Assembly (NCBI GenBank): GCA_036345935.2
Contig: JADWOT020000001.1
Coordinates: forward strand, 29,579,062 to 29,643,061
Direction of reading: 5' to 3'
Source of the DNA: Taenia hydatigena
Lineage: Eukaryota > Platyhelminthes > Cestoda > Cyclophyllidea > Taeniidae
Length of the DNA stretch: 64,000 bases
Below are positions 1 to 12,310 of the stretch, piece by piece (position 1 is the first letter of the stretch; every line of letters begins with the position of its first letter). The position numbers and the translations under genes are program-made. The notes under the pieces were generated by a model. The model saw only the letters and a list, made by a program, of their open reading frames with translations, was not told the origin of the DNA and ran no database searches.

Positions 1-3000
1 TGCTCATTGTTGTTTATGCTAGGAATCGAACATCGGATTTCTTGTTTCATGTACTACTTCAACAAGTTGCTGTGTCAGGATCGAACTATTCCTCACTCTT
101 TCAATTTGGTATCGTCGCTTTGCGGAGCTGACGTTCCCATTTTACTACCTAAGCCGAAAAGAATACTCATACCGCACTAGACTGGTGGAAGATTTGGGAC
201 GGCAGACAATGTCCAAATGAAAAGTATCTTTCCCACCTAATGTCATAGGAGTCCCAACAGAAGACATTAATAGAACCCGGTTGATAAGTATGAATGTTAC
301 TTTATAGGTTCTACCGATCCGTCGCAGCATTCGAAGCATTTGCCCTTGTGGTAAAAATTAATGATAAAATTTCTTGTTGACAAACATGCAAATGCTAGCT
401 GCTCCCTCCATCACAGAACGGTTATGTTGGCATTGCTGAAACAAGTAGACAGTGGGTGTAAGGTAAGGACATTTTTGTTTCCGTTCCCAGGTATACGTTT
501 TCGGTAAATAGTAGACGGCGACCTGTTACCGCGAATGGGTTAGCAAAATGATGTGGCTGGAAATGCTACATGCCAGCTCGGAAACAAATGGACAGCGAAT
601 GCGGCTACAAATGGGTCTTATTTGGCTGCAGTTCTTTTATGCGTCATTAAACCTGAAAAAAGCTGGCCTGACCACCACGTGGGGTAGAAGTTGGTTGGAT
701 TAGCATCATCGAGAGGTTTCATGGAATGCACGCATTCTTATTTGGTAATTGTATCGGTTTCAAATAGCAAGTGATTTAACTTTGTGATTGATGGTCGCAT
801 CTGCCAACGATGGTCTCAACTACGACGAAGACAACCGACTGATGGAGTGGCTTCAAAGTATCCTGTGACGAGGAGTTAAGGAGGTGGTGCATGGTGGCGA
901 ACGGGGTAAATGTGTGCCAGATCGCAGGGCAAAGTGCCTCATTCCCCAAGCCGACGTGCGTGTGGTTGTACATGCATACCCCAACCACCGCTGCTCTATC
1001 GCTGTGACGTGTCATTGTGTCCTCACGGTAGGCACTCGTGCGTGTGAAATTACCCACATCGAGAATGGGTGTTGGAGATGTTAACGTAAGGGAGGAAATG
1101 ACCAATCGCGTCGTCCGGTCTATGAGCAAGGCGAGTGTTATCAGAAGTGTGAAGGAGAATAGGCATGGACAATTGGCACAATTGTTCTTTCTGGTATGAA
1201 CAACCTGCAGTCTGGGATGAGAGATGCTTGTCGCTCCACCCGCCAGTCACAACCGAACACCATATCGAACACGTGTTCTCGAAGTTCCATTTCTCCCGCC
1301 TACCCGTCCATTATCGTGGCACTTATTCACTCACCCATTTATAAGAAAAATAAAAGGCTTGGCACTAATCCCTCCTAGTTTTTCTTTCTACAATCGTTGC
1401 TGTCGCTTAAGCCTTTTGACCCGAGACGAGGCACACGCACATCTGGTATTTGGACTCGAAGCCATTAAATGCGCACAACTAAACTTGTGATTTTGACTTC
1501 TTCTACTACTTCAGCCCCAACCGGCCAAGTAAACTCTCACCTATTTCATTGCCAACAGAATGCATTGATTCTATTTGAACCTTGCGCACTCCATCCTTCC
1601 CACTCACTCACACGGCACAAGTTTCTCATTGTTGGAGAATGCAGGTGAAGGCGCTCGGCTTGCAAATGGGAGCAGACACGGAGAGACGAATTCACGCAGC
1701 TTCAAGTAGGCAAATGAACAGTTGATGACAGAGATAGAGCCGAGAAGATGAGAGAAAGAAGGACAGTGTGGACTGGAGCAATGATTAAATAAAAAACTGA
1801 CAGCGTTTCGCATTGAAGTGTAGAGTGGGGAGGGATGATCAGGGGAATGAGGCGGAAAATAAAGGAAAGCCAACACTGACCTCAATCAAAAGGGATCCTT
1901 TAAAGAGACCAGACGCCCAGTAGCTATTCCAAAGTCAAATTCGGTGGAGAAAATTAATTCAACTTAATCGGATATGGCAAAGGTAACGAATGTAGATGCC
2001 ACACGAGTTCGGGTTCCACAAGTGCAGAAATAAGAGATGCTCCCTCCAGTAGAGAAAGACTCAGCATTGATCAGCCAGGTCGACATTGACTGCTGACCAT
2101 TTAACTCGAAAACGCAATTGTGCGACTTGTACAAAATAGCTCAATGACTAGGCTGGTGAGTTCATGTGCTTTTGCGCGCACACTTCCTCCTTCACTTCAA
2201 AATCCATTGCCTTTAGCAGCCAATGACAAGTGCTGTACACGCACACACACACGCACAAACGCACACACACGGCTGCGTCGGTGAACGTTGTAGTAGGTGA
2301 AGTGTGCTTGTAAAGCCACACACGTGGACTTGACCCGCCCTGCGATTTGACACTTTTGCCCCCTCCCCCCCAACCCAACTTTCCTCATCACACCACCCGT
2401 CTCTCACCACTTCACCATTAGGTGTTGCGCCAACCTCTTCTCGCACCACACACCAAATCCACTCCATCACTGCTTCGTCTTTGCGCTCATGGCAGCCATC
2501 GACATCCATGATATGTCTCTCGATCAGATCATATCGATGTGTAGACCATTTGAGATTTCAACCTGGTACAATTGAACCGTCTCAATGATGCCGATTCAGC
2601 CACATGTCACTCCATGAGGTGGCCATTGCAACTGGTTGCGGGTTCGTTCGATTCTGCACTCGGTCCAGCTTAGTCGTGTTGAATTACATTCAGTGCCAGT
2701 GTTATGCGGCAGTCAAAGTGGAATTGCAGTTGAAATTGCAATCGTACCGCCTACGCCTTTACGCACCATGCCTCCTGCTACAACACCTCGTTGCATGGAT
2801 TACTTGTTACTGAAAAGTAAGCATTCGCCAGGGCTAATTTAACCAGCAATTATTGCTAACATAGGTGCGCCGATGCTAAGAACAAAAGCGTCTGCTGACC
2901 AAATGCTTGCTGCAAACCGAACTTGTTGCTGACACGCTAAATGAAAGACCGCAATCAATGCAACTCACTGTGTTGCTAAGTGAGGCGATCTTCCAACGTG

Positions 3001-5060
3001 GCTAAAGAGAGAGGTGGCTATGCCCTCCAAATTGATGGCGGCTAGAATGAGAAGTCACACTATGCTCGGCACGGAAAGGCGGCAAACGAGTTGTGAATTT
3101 ACAAGTCAGAATTGTAGCATGCGGTTGTCGAACTGGCAATGGATTGAGATGATTGGCCAATGTGACATCGCACTGAGAGATCCTCTCGAAGCAGTCATAC
3201 TGCATATCATAGTAAGTAGGATGTCCATACATCAAGCTCAGGTCATGCACCTGCACCCACATCCATTCATCACTTCACCACCTATCACCTACTACTCCCT
3301 TTGTTCCACCTTCAGCCAGTGATATGATTTAGGCTCGAGCGTATGCGCAGTTGAGCGGTGGCAACTCCTTCCCGTCTACTTCCACACACCTCATTCTCGA
3401 TGATCAATCAAGTCCCCATTCTCCCACCTCTGAATTCATCTACTCTATGTCAGAAGAGTGTGGTGCGAACAACACGTGACTGCGAATGGCAGGGTCGGAT
3501 ATGGCACTCGAGTCGAGGATGGTCTAACAAAGTTAATGACGATTGACTTTCTGGTTTTTCGCTTTGCCTTGATTTTTTAAATTTTACTGAAAGTAATGAA
3601 AGCAACCCATTTCTGATGATTCGCAACACTCGGTGCGAAATGCTCTTTGCACTCGGTGCTCATAGAATGCAAATTAATCGTGCGCATACTGTGCCATACC
3701 GAATACGGACAGTGATTCTATCAGCACATCGAACCAGTCTCGTTCTCCAAATCACTGTTCGCATTCACAAATGTGGACGCTGTGAGATAAAAACGAGTGG
3801 CAACAGGAGGTTGATCACCCTCGAAGATTTATGACGCGCTAATCTGATTATCTTACTGATCTAATGCCAGGATGCCGAGCGCGTTAACGTCTAGAAGATG
3901 AAGCAAGTGGTATGAATTCCTAAATTGTAGAGTGTGTTTTTTTGTGTAGAACAATTAAATATCCGTTAGGCAGATCAGACTGATAGTGACGGTGAACGAT
4001 TTATTTGGTACTTGGAGGTGGCTTAATTAAGGAGTGGGCGAAGTAAATGCTTCCACCTTGTCAGCATGCGGGGCAGTCAGAAGTACTCAGTGGTGTGACC
4101 ATGTGATTATGATTCTGTCGCAGACTGGATAGTCGTGAGACGTGAAAATGTGGCTTGCTTCTGCTCACTTGCAGCATAGTTGAAAGCAAGAGCATGTGGC
4201 ATCAAGATAGCGAAGTGTAAGTTTCAATGCGCTTGCTCTCCCTTCACCAACCCGCTCACTCCCTCCCTCACTCACTCACACACCCGTCCACTCATCCACA
4301 CTCACCCACGTTAGGCTGCAATTTGGAAGTCCCTTTTTGACAATCAGTTCAATTACTTCTCGCATACCACTCGTTTCTTTTCAGTAACAACCAATTGTGG
4401 TGGGAATTATGCGGTAGGAGGTGCGACGTGCGACTGGTGCCATGTGGTGTGATGTGGTACAGGAGAGTCTCGGCAACAGTGGTTGCCACAACACGTGGAA
4501 GTAGACTTGTGTCCGAAGAGGAGTGCCAAGGGGTAAGACATTGCAGCCACCTGGATATAAGGCGGGCAATTCTCATTTTTAGCCAAACTCTGCATTAAGT
4601 AGGATTTGGACCAGTATGGAGCCCTTCCCTCTGTCTATATGTGAAATCCCATATCAGCAGTCACGTACGCCGATGACCCCGCTTTAGGCCAAAGTGTCCG
4701 ACGCAATGGTGGTGGTCTTGGTAAGGGGCGTAGGTTAATGGTGGATTCGGTTGACATCTTTACATCAATCACCATGCTTTCCCACAGGACGGCCTACGAC
4801 CATTTCACAGCAAAGTACTTCGACAAACTGAAAGCTTCTATTCCAACACGCTTGTCAGACAAGTCGTGCCAACTAAGTGATGCATACGGAAAAAAAGCAT
4901 TTTGAAACACGAAATTGGGTGAGACGATTTCAAACGATAATAAATACACTTTGCTAAGCTATCGGTAAGAGCGCCATATGGAGTGAACTACTTATCGCTA
5001 GTTTCTTTTCGAACACTAGAACCTGTGTAAAATGGAAATAGCAGTGGCTCCTGTCTACAA
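1..5060. other. Unassigned, no supported gene
   Basis: No open frame here has matching splice sites, a relative elsewhere in the window, or a recognisable domain. Frames of 60-117 codons occur on both strands at the same places (for example 776-1250, 3002-3322 and 4349-4598), which is what non-coding DNA of moderate GC gives. The stretch holds a CA-rich tract near 2238-2272 and a pyrimidine-rich CTCACTC tract near 4240-4310. I see no repeat shared with the rest of the window. Confidence 0.6.
2238..2272. repeat. CA/CG-rich microsatellite
   Basis: An imperfect dinucleotide tract made of ACAC runs interrupted by ACG and AAACG. It gives Val/Cys-rich artefact frames on the minus strand, which should not be read as protein. 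Confidence 0.8.
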
Positions 5061-5121
5061 ATCAAAGCTAGTGACATGACGCCAAATTGAGCTCGTTCAT
5101 TGAAGCTGCATTTGAAGTAAT

Positions 5122-5252
5122 GTGACGCCAGAGCGGTGATGCTTCATTACTTGCAATGTGTTCGCTCTTACTCATCGGCTCTTGTTTATATAGCTTATGG
5201 TCTTCATCCTGCTGGTGTGCCCTTCCCTCCAATTCACCTTGCATGTGGACAC
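5122..5252 (+). repeat. SINE body fragment, 5'-truncated
   Basis: About 130 bases align directly with 6677-6807, both starting at TGACGCCAGAGCGGTGA and ending in a CATGTGGAC stretch, with roughly one difference per ten bases. This copy lacks the tRNA-like head found upstream of the other. That suggests a 5'-truncated or recombined copy of the same short interspersed element. Confidence 0.65.
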
Positions 5253-6575
5253 AAGTGAAGGAGGAGGCGGTTTGGGTGATTACGGGGATATAATGGTTAC
5301 CAAGACAGTGTGGCTGGGATCCAAGCGGGCCGTCGCGAGGAGGTTGATGCATCCAATCACAGCATTACTTATGAGCCTAAGGCTACCCGACTGAGTAAGA
5401 CTGGTTAGCACACACATTGTTCCTTTACCATTGTAGAGGTTTCTGAAGTGATCGTCGCGATGCATTGCATTAAATCGTTCTAACCCAAGCAATGAGTCGA
5501 GTTAGTATTGTTGTCAGCGATTGCGTGCAAGACTTGATATGATATCTCTGCGAGAGAATCCTTCCGAACACTGGTACTTTCAAGTTTTGGCACGAAATTA
5601 GATAAAAAAGGGAAATTCAAAGTGTAGTGGTGGGGCAAAGACAAGTCAACCACGTAATTAGCAAAACGACACATTAAAGTTGAAAAAAGTGGTTGGGGTA
5701 GGCGGCAACAATGTAAAAACTAGAAAATAACGACTTTCTGTTCGCAAATTATACGTTATTCTTAAACCCGAGGTAGTATCCATACCTATGTAATAACATG
5801 GTGTGCAATGAACTGATTGAAAGCCAACTATATCGCATTCTGTAAGAATTAATAGTCATGAGAAAAGTTATGGAATATTGATTAGAACTGTGGCAAAGGG
5901 GGAAACAATGAAAGCAGAGTAGTATGGATTGTAAAGGCAACTCATGCAAGCGTGGATTGGCGCCTCACTTCTGGCATGAGTATGACGTCACCTAGAGGTG
6001 GCTCATTTTGTATCTGCTGCCACAAATCTGCTGGCTTGCTAGCATTGCGTGCGCATGTGCTTTCATTCACGCTGCAGATCGCAGGCTACCGGTCGCGGTG
6101 TTGGCGAATGAACACCAATGATTCGGTGGGCATGTAGCAATGGAAGAAGGCAAATGGATCGGTCGGTTGATGAGTGGACCGCTTGTCGGGCATTGAAGAG
6201 TGGGTGGATGAGTAAGTGGAAAAGGTGGATGGTGGTTAAGAGGGTATGAATGCGAGTGCATCTGTTGGGGAGGTGGAGGGGATGGTGCATTTGGTGTGAG
6301 TGGTGTTAGCGTGGGAAGGCAGAAAAGGGTGGCGCGGACGCGTGGCACGTGGAGGGCAGAGATGGATGGTGGTAGAATAGAAAGGGAGAAGGTGATTGCA
6401 TTGGACGGCGTAGCGTTGAGTTGGGCTGGGCTCCAAGGCGATGGATGGTTGGCTGGCTGGGTGAGTGAGTGTCTGGTTGAGTGTGTGGAGGAGTGGAGGG
6501 AGGTAGTGAGATGAAGAAACAACAAGGGGAGAGGGAATGAGTAGAGGGCAGGAGAAGGTGTAGGAGGGGGGAGAG
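5253..6575. other. Unassigned; G-rich stretch 6130-6575
   Basis: No supported gene. From about 6130 to 6575 the plus strand is strongly G/T-rich with GGTGG, GAGTG and GGATGG motifs. This opens a 152-codon frame on the minus strand (6067-6525) of His/Pro/Ser/Thr composition. The composition follows from the base bias, so I do not call it a gene. Confidence 0.6.
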
Positions 6576-6579
6576 GACC

Positions 6580-6830
6580 AGCCTGGTGGTCTACGGGTAT
6601 GATACTCGCTTAGGAAGCAGGGTTCAAATCCCGGCTATTCTTTCTCTCGGTCCGCCACCGCTGCGTGGTCTGGCTCTGACGCCAGAGCGGTGACGCTTCA
6701 TTACTTGCAATGTGTTCGTTCTTACTCATCGGCTCTCGTTTATGTAGCTTATGCTCTTCATACTGCTGGTGCGTCCTTCCCTCCATTTCACCTTGCATGT
6801 GGACGCGTTTGTGCGGCAACTCCAAATATG
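6580..6830 (+). mobile_element. tRNA-Pro-derived SINE
   Basis: Positions 6580-6636 read as a shortened tRNA-Pro(AGG). They have an A-box-like TGGTCTACGGGTA at 6587, then ATGATACTCGCTTAGG around the AGG anticodon, then a B-box GGTTCAAATCC at 6621-6631. The 3' side of the anticodon arm and the variable region are missing, so it cannot be a working tRNA. It is followed by a non-tRNA body (6641 to about 6807-6830) that is repeated without the head at 5122-5252. A tRNA-like head with internal Pol III promoter boxes plus an unrelated repeated body is the standard SINE layout. The 3' boundary, tail and target-site duplication were not resolved. Confidence 0.7.
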
Positions 6831-8910
6831 CGTAGGTCATTGTCGCCCTCTGATTCCTTCTTTAGCAATGCTCGGTGAGAGAGGAACCTGAGCTGAAATA
6901 GAAGTGCTGGCTGGGCCATGGGAAGCTAAACAGTATGTAGTGTTACTTATTCTTGAGTATAAAGGCAATAAGTGGAAAATAGATAACTGAAGACTGTACT
7001 CTGGTGGGATTTTCGTCTCTCCGTCATCGACGTGCACATGGGGCTTGACTTGTTACAGTAACAGTTCGTCAAACAAGGAACCGAGTACTCGAGAATCCCA
7101 TGTATGCCAACGAGATGCACTGCTGTTAGCTCATCCTTCTTCCTTGGCCAAAATGTAATGTGTACTTATGCTTATTCTTGTACCATAGTTCATTTTAGTC
7201 CACATAATTGCTTGTGGTAACTTATTGAAAAGAAGACTGGCAGATTAGCCCTTCCAACCTTCCACAATTCTGACCACTTACAGTTTATGTCACCTAAGCT
7301 GTAAGCCTCCACGCTACTAATCGCTATGTGGCGTCTTCAAAGGTGACTCAAGTCCAAGCTTAGCCAAAGATGAACAAGTTTTAACCAGTTCATGTCCTGT
7401 TCGGGCAGAGTAACTCATAAGAAATGTGATGAATTTAGCCTTGGGTGAAATGCATTCCGAGGCATCTTCTCATACCCTCTAAACGACTTTTTCGGATTTA
7501 GGTGCATTTTAGATAGCCTAAATGTTTCACGAGGAGCTTTGCTTAGCTCACATGCCTCCGGTCCTACATTTAAGGCCACTCCGTTAATAATCCATCACCG
7601 GTGATTTCGTTTATTATGCAGGGATAAGGATAAGGATGGGTAGTTATCTGGTAGGTGGACCAGTCACTATTTCAAACCTGACTATTTCTTGCTTGATTAC
7701 ATAAGTAAATAGCTATCACCTCATTGCTGCATGCTAATGTTGACGGTTGTCGGGCTGCTTCGGTATGATAGTGTGCTTGAATTAGATGTAGTTGGCTGAA
7801 TCCTACTAGTTGGAGACAAACGCCTAATGAACGTGCTTTCCCATACCATTTTGCATCTATTTGTCTCTAAGAGAGAGACGGACTCACTTGAACGAGCGTA
7901 ACTCTCTTCACCCTACTGCGTTCGTTATTTTATCAATGTCCATTGCCACCTACACGCTCCCACTCCTTTCGTTCCATGGAACTGGAGAGCAAGGAGGGAG
8001 AGGCGAGAGCTTCACCTACTGCACCTCTTTTCAAATGTGTTTGTAAACTACTGCGGTTAAATTTCGCGATTGCACGCGAAAGAGCAGCTTCGCCGTCTTG
8101 ATGTCGTCCTTCCGCCAATGTAGATCACGACCGCTCAGAAGCGGCTTCGGCAGAGTATTTTGTTGCTACGCATAGCTCACGTCGCACCGGTTGATTACCT
8201 CAGTGTTTTGGGTTGAAACTAAGTCGTCATCCCTCCCTGCCATATAATTACTTCTCCAAAACTTCATTACTTGGTCCGATACTTGTAAGATCACTTGAAT
8301 GTACTAATTTTATCGTAAGGATTTCCCTGGAGATGACGAAACAGAACTGTTGTAACTATAAATCGTTTCCTAATCTTAAAAGCTTTGAATCAGCAAACGA
8401 GGTCGGCTGACTTCCACGAAGCTACTCATCAGGCCCTCAAGCCCTCTGAAAGTGAGTTACCACCTTAGCAGTGATAGGAAGCTTCTCTGTGTTTAAGGTG
8501 AAGGAGGAGTGAAGAGCTGACTTAACAATTCCACTGATCACTTCCTGACCGGTAGTCGAAGTCAACAGCAAACACCTACGAAAGGCTGTTTTGCGCATAA
8601 ACAGGTCAACTTTATTTATTCTTTGCTTAATTATGATGATTGTCATAATGTGTACAAATGCTAGAGATGAAGTTGAACTTGTCAAGCTCAAGGTGACTGC
8701 ATTGTAGTATTTCAGCAATGCAACGTCCACAAAGGCGGCTAAAAATGTTGTGCAAAGCAATTCCCCAGCCGATGATAGCATCGCGTCTCTAAAATGCAAG
8801 GGTTGCGTTGTAACTGACTCATCGTTCTTGAGAGCTGGTGCTAGAGCTTTTATGCGACACCTGCAGTATGAGTTGGCAAGGAGAGAGAGAATGAAGACAT
8901 TGAGACTTAC
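6831..8910. other. Unassigned
   Basis: No supported gene or repeat. The minus-strand frame at 8437-8799 (120 codons) has a mixed hydrophobic composition but no relative in the window and no clear splice sites, so it is left uncalled. Confidence 0.55.
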
Positions 8911-9034
8911 CCAAGTCGGTGCCGAGGCGCACGACCCCAGTGGTCACTACAATCTCCTCGACAGGTGGCAGTGGTACCGCGCGTCCGCTAGCGTCAGAGT
9001 CTACTGGGGCTGAGGATAGTGATAGTGGAGACAT
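8911..9034 (-). CDS. Exon related to exon 2 of the 38.8-kb gene
   Basis: A minus-strand open exon starts at ATG (9034) and ends in a consensus donor (GTAAGT immediately after 8911), giving 41 codons plus one base. It reads MSPLSLSSAPVDSD and, near its end, VEEIVV followed by GVVRLGTDL. This aligns without gaps with the C-terminal half of exon 2 of the plus-strand gene at 38.8-39.6 kb (DEEVAP then GAVCPGTDP). The donor phase is the same (phase 1) and the first intron bases match (GTAAGTCTCA). Base identity is moderate, with both synonymous and replacement changes, so the two are diverged paralogues rather than a recent copy. I found no partner exon with compatible phase downstream on the minus strand, so this may be an isolated or decayed exon. 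Function unknown. Confidence 0.5.
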
Positions 9035-9414
9035 TGCCTTACTGCTCGTAAGTGCTGCTTCTTCGGTTCAGCTTCCCTAATTTTTCGTCCCCACCTTAGC
9101 TTTCCGTTGCTAAACTACTACCATGCAGTCAATCTTGGCTTGGCAGGTTCAGTTCAATCTTCACAAATTAAACACGCTAACAGGTGTATGACATGTTCCC
9201 AAACAAGCAAGTTGTGCGACTATTGCTTCTTTCTTGACTGAGCCATCGTCATGTGGACGCTACACGCTTGCGGTCATGGTCAGGAATGGCAGAGAAATAG
9301 CCTCCAGACAGCGCTGACTGCTCTTCTGACTGCAATGTCAGCACCGTTGTTTCGACCTATCCTCAAAGGCCTGCAATAGATTTGGCATTCATCCCTTCCT
9401 ACCTGGTTGTCATT

Positions 9415-9770
9415 TTCTTGGAATGAGTAGCTTGAATACAGGTAGACGGCGTCCCCCATTACTAGTCGTGTGGGTAGCGAGGTGGCTTGATGATGTTGAA
9501 GAAAGTTAGGAGAAGGTTCAGTGCTGTTTCTGCATCGCCACTGTTCCCTTGATTGATACTGCTGCAAGGAGGCATAGACGCATGCACACGCTCTGCTCTG
9601 CTGATCGGAATGGTTTGGATTAACCATCATCAACTAATGGATACCGATCATCAGTGCTCGATCACGTCAACACGTTTGCTGCATATATACGCTGGTCTAA
9701 GTAGTCCTCAGTGTTAGATAAGAAGCGCTCATTGAATACGCTTCTCCATATGGAACTGTCATCATATTCC
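9415..9770 (-). repeat. T-M dispersed repeat unit (minus)
   Basis: One copy of the 0.3-kb T-M unit. The T part (9650-9770, read on minus) carries the frame signature DDSSIWRSVF then RFLSNTEDYLD and a TATATATG stretch. The M part (9430-9640) reads HQATSLPTRLVM then AVYLYSSYSF. Both peptides align in frame with the copies at 32.0 and 61.0 kb. The M frame stays open here for 117 codons (9280-9633), the longest intact stretch of this segment in the window. No start codon context, splice site or known domain could be assigned. Confidence 0.6.
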
Positions 9771-11265
9771 TTCGAAAATAAGTGGACTCTCTGCCTCGTT
9801 TATCATGTCACCTGTAAAAGTGTCCGCTGCCTGCTCTCACTCTACTCGTTTTGAGGGGAAGAACATCGAGTCTGGCACGCATTGCAAGTATTCGCTTAGG
9901 GACGAGAGTAAACAAAGAACGACAATCCAGCTACTCCATTTGCGAGCAGCGCACACCTTACTGCCCATGCAATTCAGCAAGGGAGGACATTTGTGTGATA
10001 GGCTGAGCATAGAGCATACTGAAATCCACCAAAGTAGTGGAGACTATCGTACTGCACAGATCCTAATGTCGAATCAGCTTATGCTTCCGGCTGCAAAATG
10101 TATTTTGATAGGTGCCATAGGGCAAGAAATTGCAAACAGCTTTGTTGTAGGCTTTTGGTTTATAGATACTGATGCAGCTGATCCACGTGCTATCTCTTGA
10201 AATTCCTGACAATGTAGGGGCACCAAAACGGATCCCGGAAAGGAACTCGACACATGCTACTTACAGTTCTTCTTCTGTTACAGCCGCGAGTGGTTTTGGT
10301 CTACATCGGAACATCTCTAATGGCTTCGTTGGTTGTGTTAGGACTGCACTTGTGTGGATGGTGTGGCACAACATTGCGGGGGCGGTAAAAGCTGCACCGA
10401 CGCCTCACTTCGATAAGTTCGAGGAAATCAGGTAGAAGGTTAGAAGAGCAAGGCCCAGCATGGGTTAATGCGTGCTGCGATTGATGAAGCACAGATTATG
10501 ATAATCCCATTAATTATATGCTAGTATAAAGGAGATTACACTAGACGACGCAGCAGCTCCATACACCCGACTTTGTGAACACAGACCTGCACGCTCTCCC
10601 CATAGGGCACTGGATCGGCATTGCTGATTAACAATTTGATGGATTCGCATGAGCATAGTGACGATGTGATGGTGTGAAGACATCACGGGAAGTTGTCGAT
10701 TGCCTGCTTCCTTCACATCCACTCACTTGCCCACCCGAATCACCAATGCTTGTGTTATTGCATTCTACCCGGTCCTGCCTAAATGATTGGTGAGAAGGAG
10801 GTATTGACGCGATAAAATTGTGTTGGAATCAGGCAATCATGCTGCAGGGTGTAACAAAGGGTTAGTTGAAAAGGGCAAAGAGACCAAAGAAGGAGATCGT
10901 CTCCCAACCACAGAAACAGCGTTGTGATTTCACATACCCCAACTTTATAATTTTGCGAATTCTTTGCAATTCAATGTGCTTAACATCAGCCCAGATAGTT
11001 AGACATCTACTGCAGTTGCCGTAGAGTGAGGCTTTAGAAGAAAAAAGGATCTTTGTGGATCTTTTTAAATGTTAGTGCGATGATGGGAGTGATGGAACAA
11101 GAAAGTCAAAGATGCGCGATGGGATGATGCGAACATTAGCACACGGTGTTGGTTTGGAAGTAGGATTATGAAGAGGAGAGGGATGGGGACCTGCATTGAC
11201 ATGCACACAAGTGTGGTAACGTACAGGTGCAATTCGTGGTTATAGTAGAGCTTGGGGCTCAGTGA
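9771..11265. other. Unassigned
   Basis: The first 60 bases continue a dispersed repeat flank (compare 27270-27330 and 30380-30430). The plus frame at 9805-10200 (131 codons) starts inside that flank, and its frame is not kept in the related copies, so it is not called. Nothing else supported. Confidence 0.5.
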
Positions 11266-11269
11266 TTAC

Positions 11270-11560
11270 CTTTCACAGTCTCTTAAGCCTTTTCATGTCG
11301 CCTGATGGGAGGAATAGAAGACCAAGTTATCTTCACGACACTCCATGCCATTCAAGGGGGAAAAGGCCTCGTTGCGGTATTTGAAAGCCAGAATGCTGTA
11401 GGGTCGTATTAGGCTAGCTTAGCAGAACAATGTGCACAGCATTAAAAAGATGGGTTTTCTTGTTCTTCAAAGGAAATAAGGAGCACGAGTGGACCCTCGT
11501 GCTCTGTAACACATCCACTACGACTCAATGACAATGGCAACTGTTAAACTCCAGGTATCA
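11270..11560 (-). repeat. Repeat in inverted orientation to 31.43-31.58 kb
   Basis: The reverse complement of about 11300-11540 aligns with 31430-31580, sharing GTTACAG, the hairpin at 11481-11504, and a TATTCCTCC-ATCAGG segment further on. Alignment is patchy, with one long insertion. No coding signal is conserved. Confidence 0.55.
11481..11504. other. 9-bp perfect stem-loop
   Basis: GAGCACGAG and CTCGTGCTC flank a six-base loop TGGACC. The diverged copy at 31455-31478 keeps the same hairpin with one mismatch in the left arm. Conservation of the fold between diverged copies suggests a structural role inside the repeat, but two copies are few. Confidence 0.6.
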
Positions 11561-12089
11561 TGGGCAATCAGGACAACATTTTCTTTGGAGACTTAATACA
11601 CTTTTACAAGTTTTTTTTTTTCATTTCTATCTAAATAAACTATAATGGAACTCTCATCACATAAGTTATTTTACAAGGGGAAAGATGTGCCGCAAACTCT
11701 TAGTTTTACGTAAAGCAAGGCACAAGTTGCATTACTGCTCTGCTAATGCATCCATGTAAAATTGACGGAAGAAATTTTGATTTTAAAATAATGCAGTTTT
11801 AAAATGAACTTCTACAGTCATTCAACTCATCTCCGAATGATTAATCATTTTCAATTGTCGTTCGCATGGCCAAAACTGACGGACCGTGAGGTGATGGACT
11901 TTGTCAAAAGGGTCGGTCACGTTTACGGAGGCAAGTGTGTGTATTTCCTCTTGTTCACGATAAAGCTGAACCTGCCAAGCCCAAAAAGCATTGCAATCAG
12001 TGTACCGGGTGGCTTTCAACTTCTCAGGACAAGCGCACCCAACTCGCTCTCAACGAGCCTGCAGGCATTTGTGTCATCCGGTATTCGCG

Positions 12090-12310
12090 ATCTGGCTGTC
12101 TCCTCGCCACCCTGTTGTGTGCATGAAATATGGTTTTAAGGTGGTCAGCATTGCCAATCCTGATGTAAGGACATCGAGATTATTCATTTGTACTTCTGAG
12201 CAGGTGGTACCACATCCCTCGACGACTAGCAGACCAGCCATCCAAAGGGATGGCCATGGCTCCGACAAAATAACTATTGGGTGTGACTGTGGCTAAAAAT
12301 TGACCAATTG
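12090..12310 (-). repeat. Module shared with 28.2, 34.5 and 59.9 kb
   Basis: On the minus strand this segment matches 28220-28340 and 59860-59980 (TGTCCTCA with GAGGTTG, a GACTAGTGGACC-like stretch, then GTGGC). Its edge around 12100-12180 matches the reverse complement of 34520-34600 (GGTGGTCAGC then TTGCCAATC). It is a mosaic piece of the dispersed family. Three overlapping plus frames are all open here (11804-12296), so none is called as a gene. Confidence 0.5.

Noticed and set aside
6067..6525. 152-codon minus-strand frame, the second longest in the window
   Set aside because: Its His/Pro/Ser/Thr composition follows from G-rich low-complexity DNA; no start context, introns or relative.
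9650..9760. The near-palindrome TTCGNCGAA in T modules as a heat-shock element
   Set aside because: Heat-shock elements need TTC and GAA blocks two bases apart; here three bases separate them.
9805..10200. 131-codon plus frame
   Set aside because: It begins in a dispersed repeat flank whose frame is not conserved in other copies, and it has no recognisable domain.
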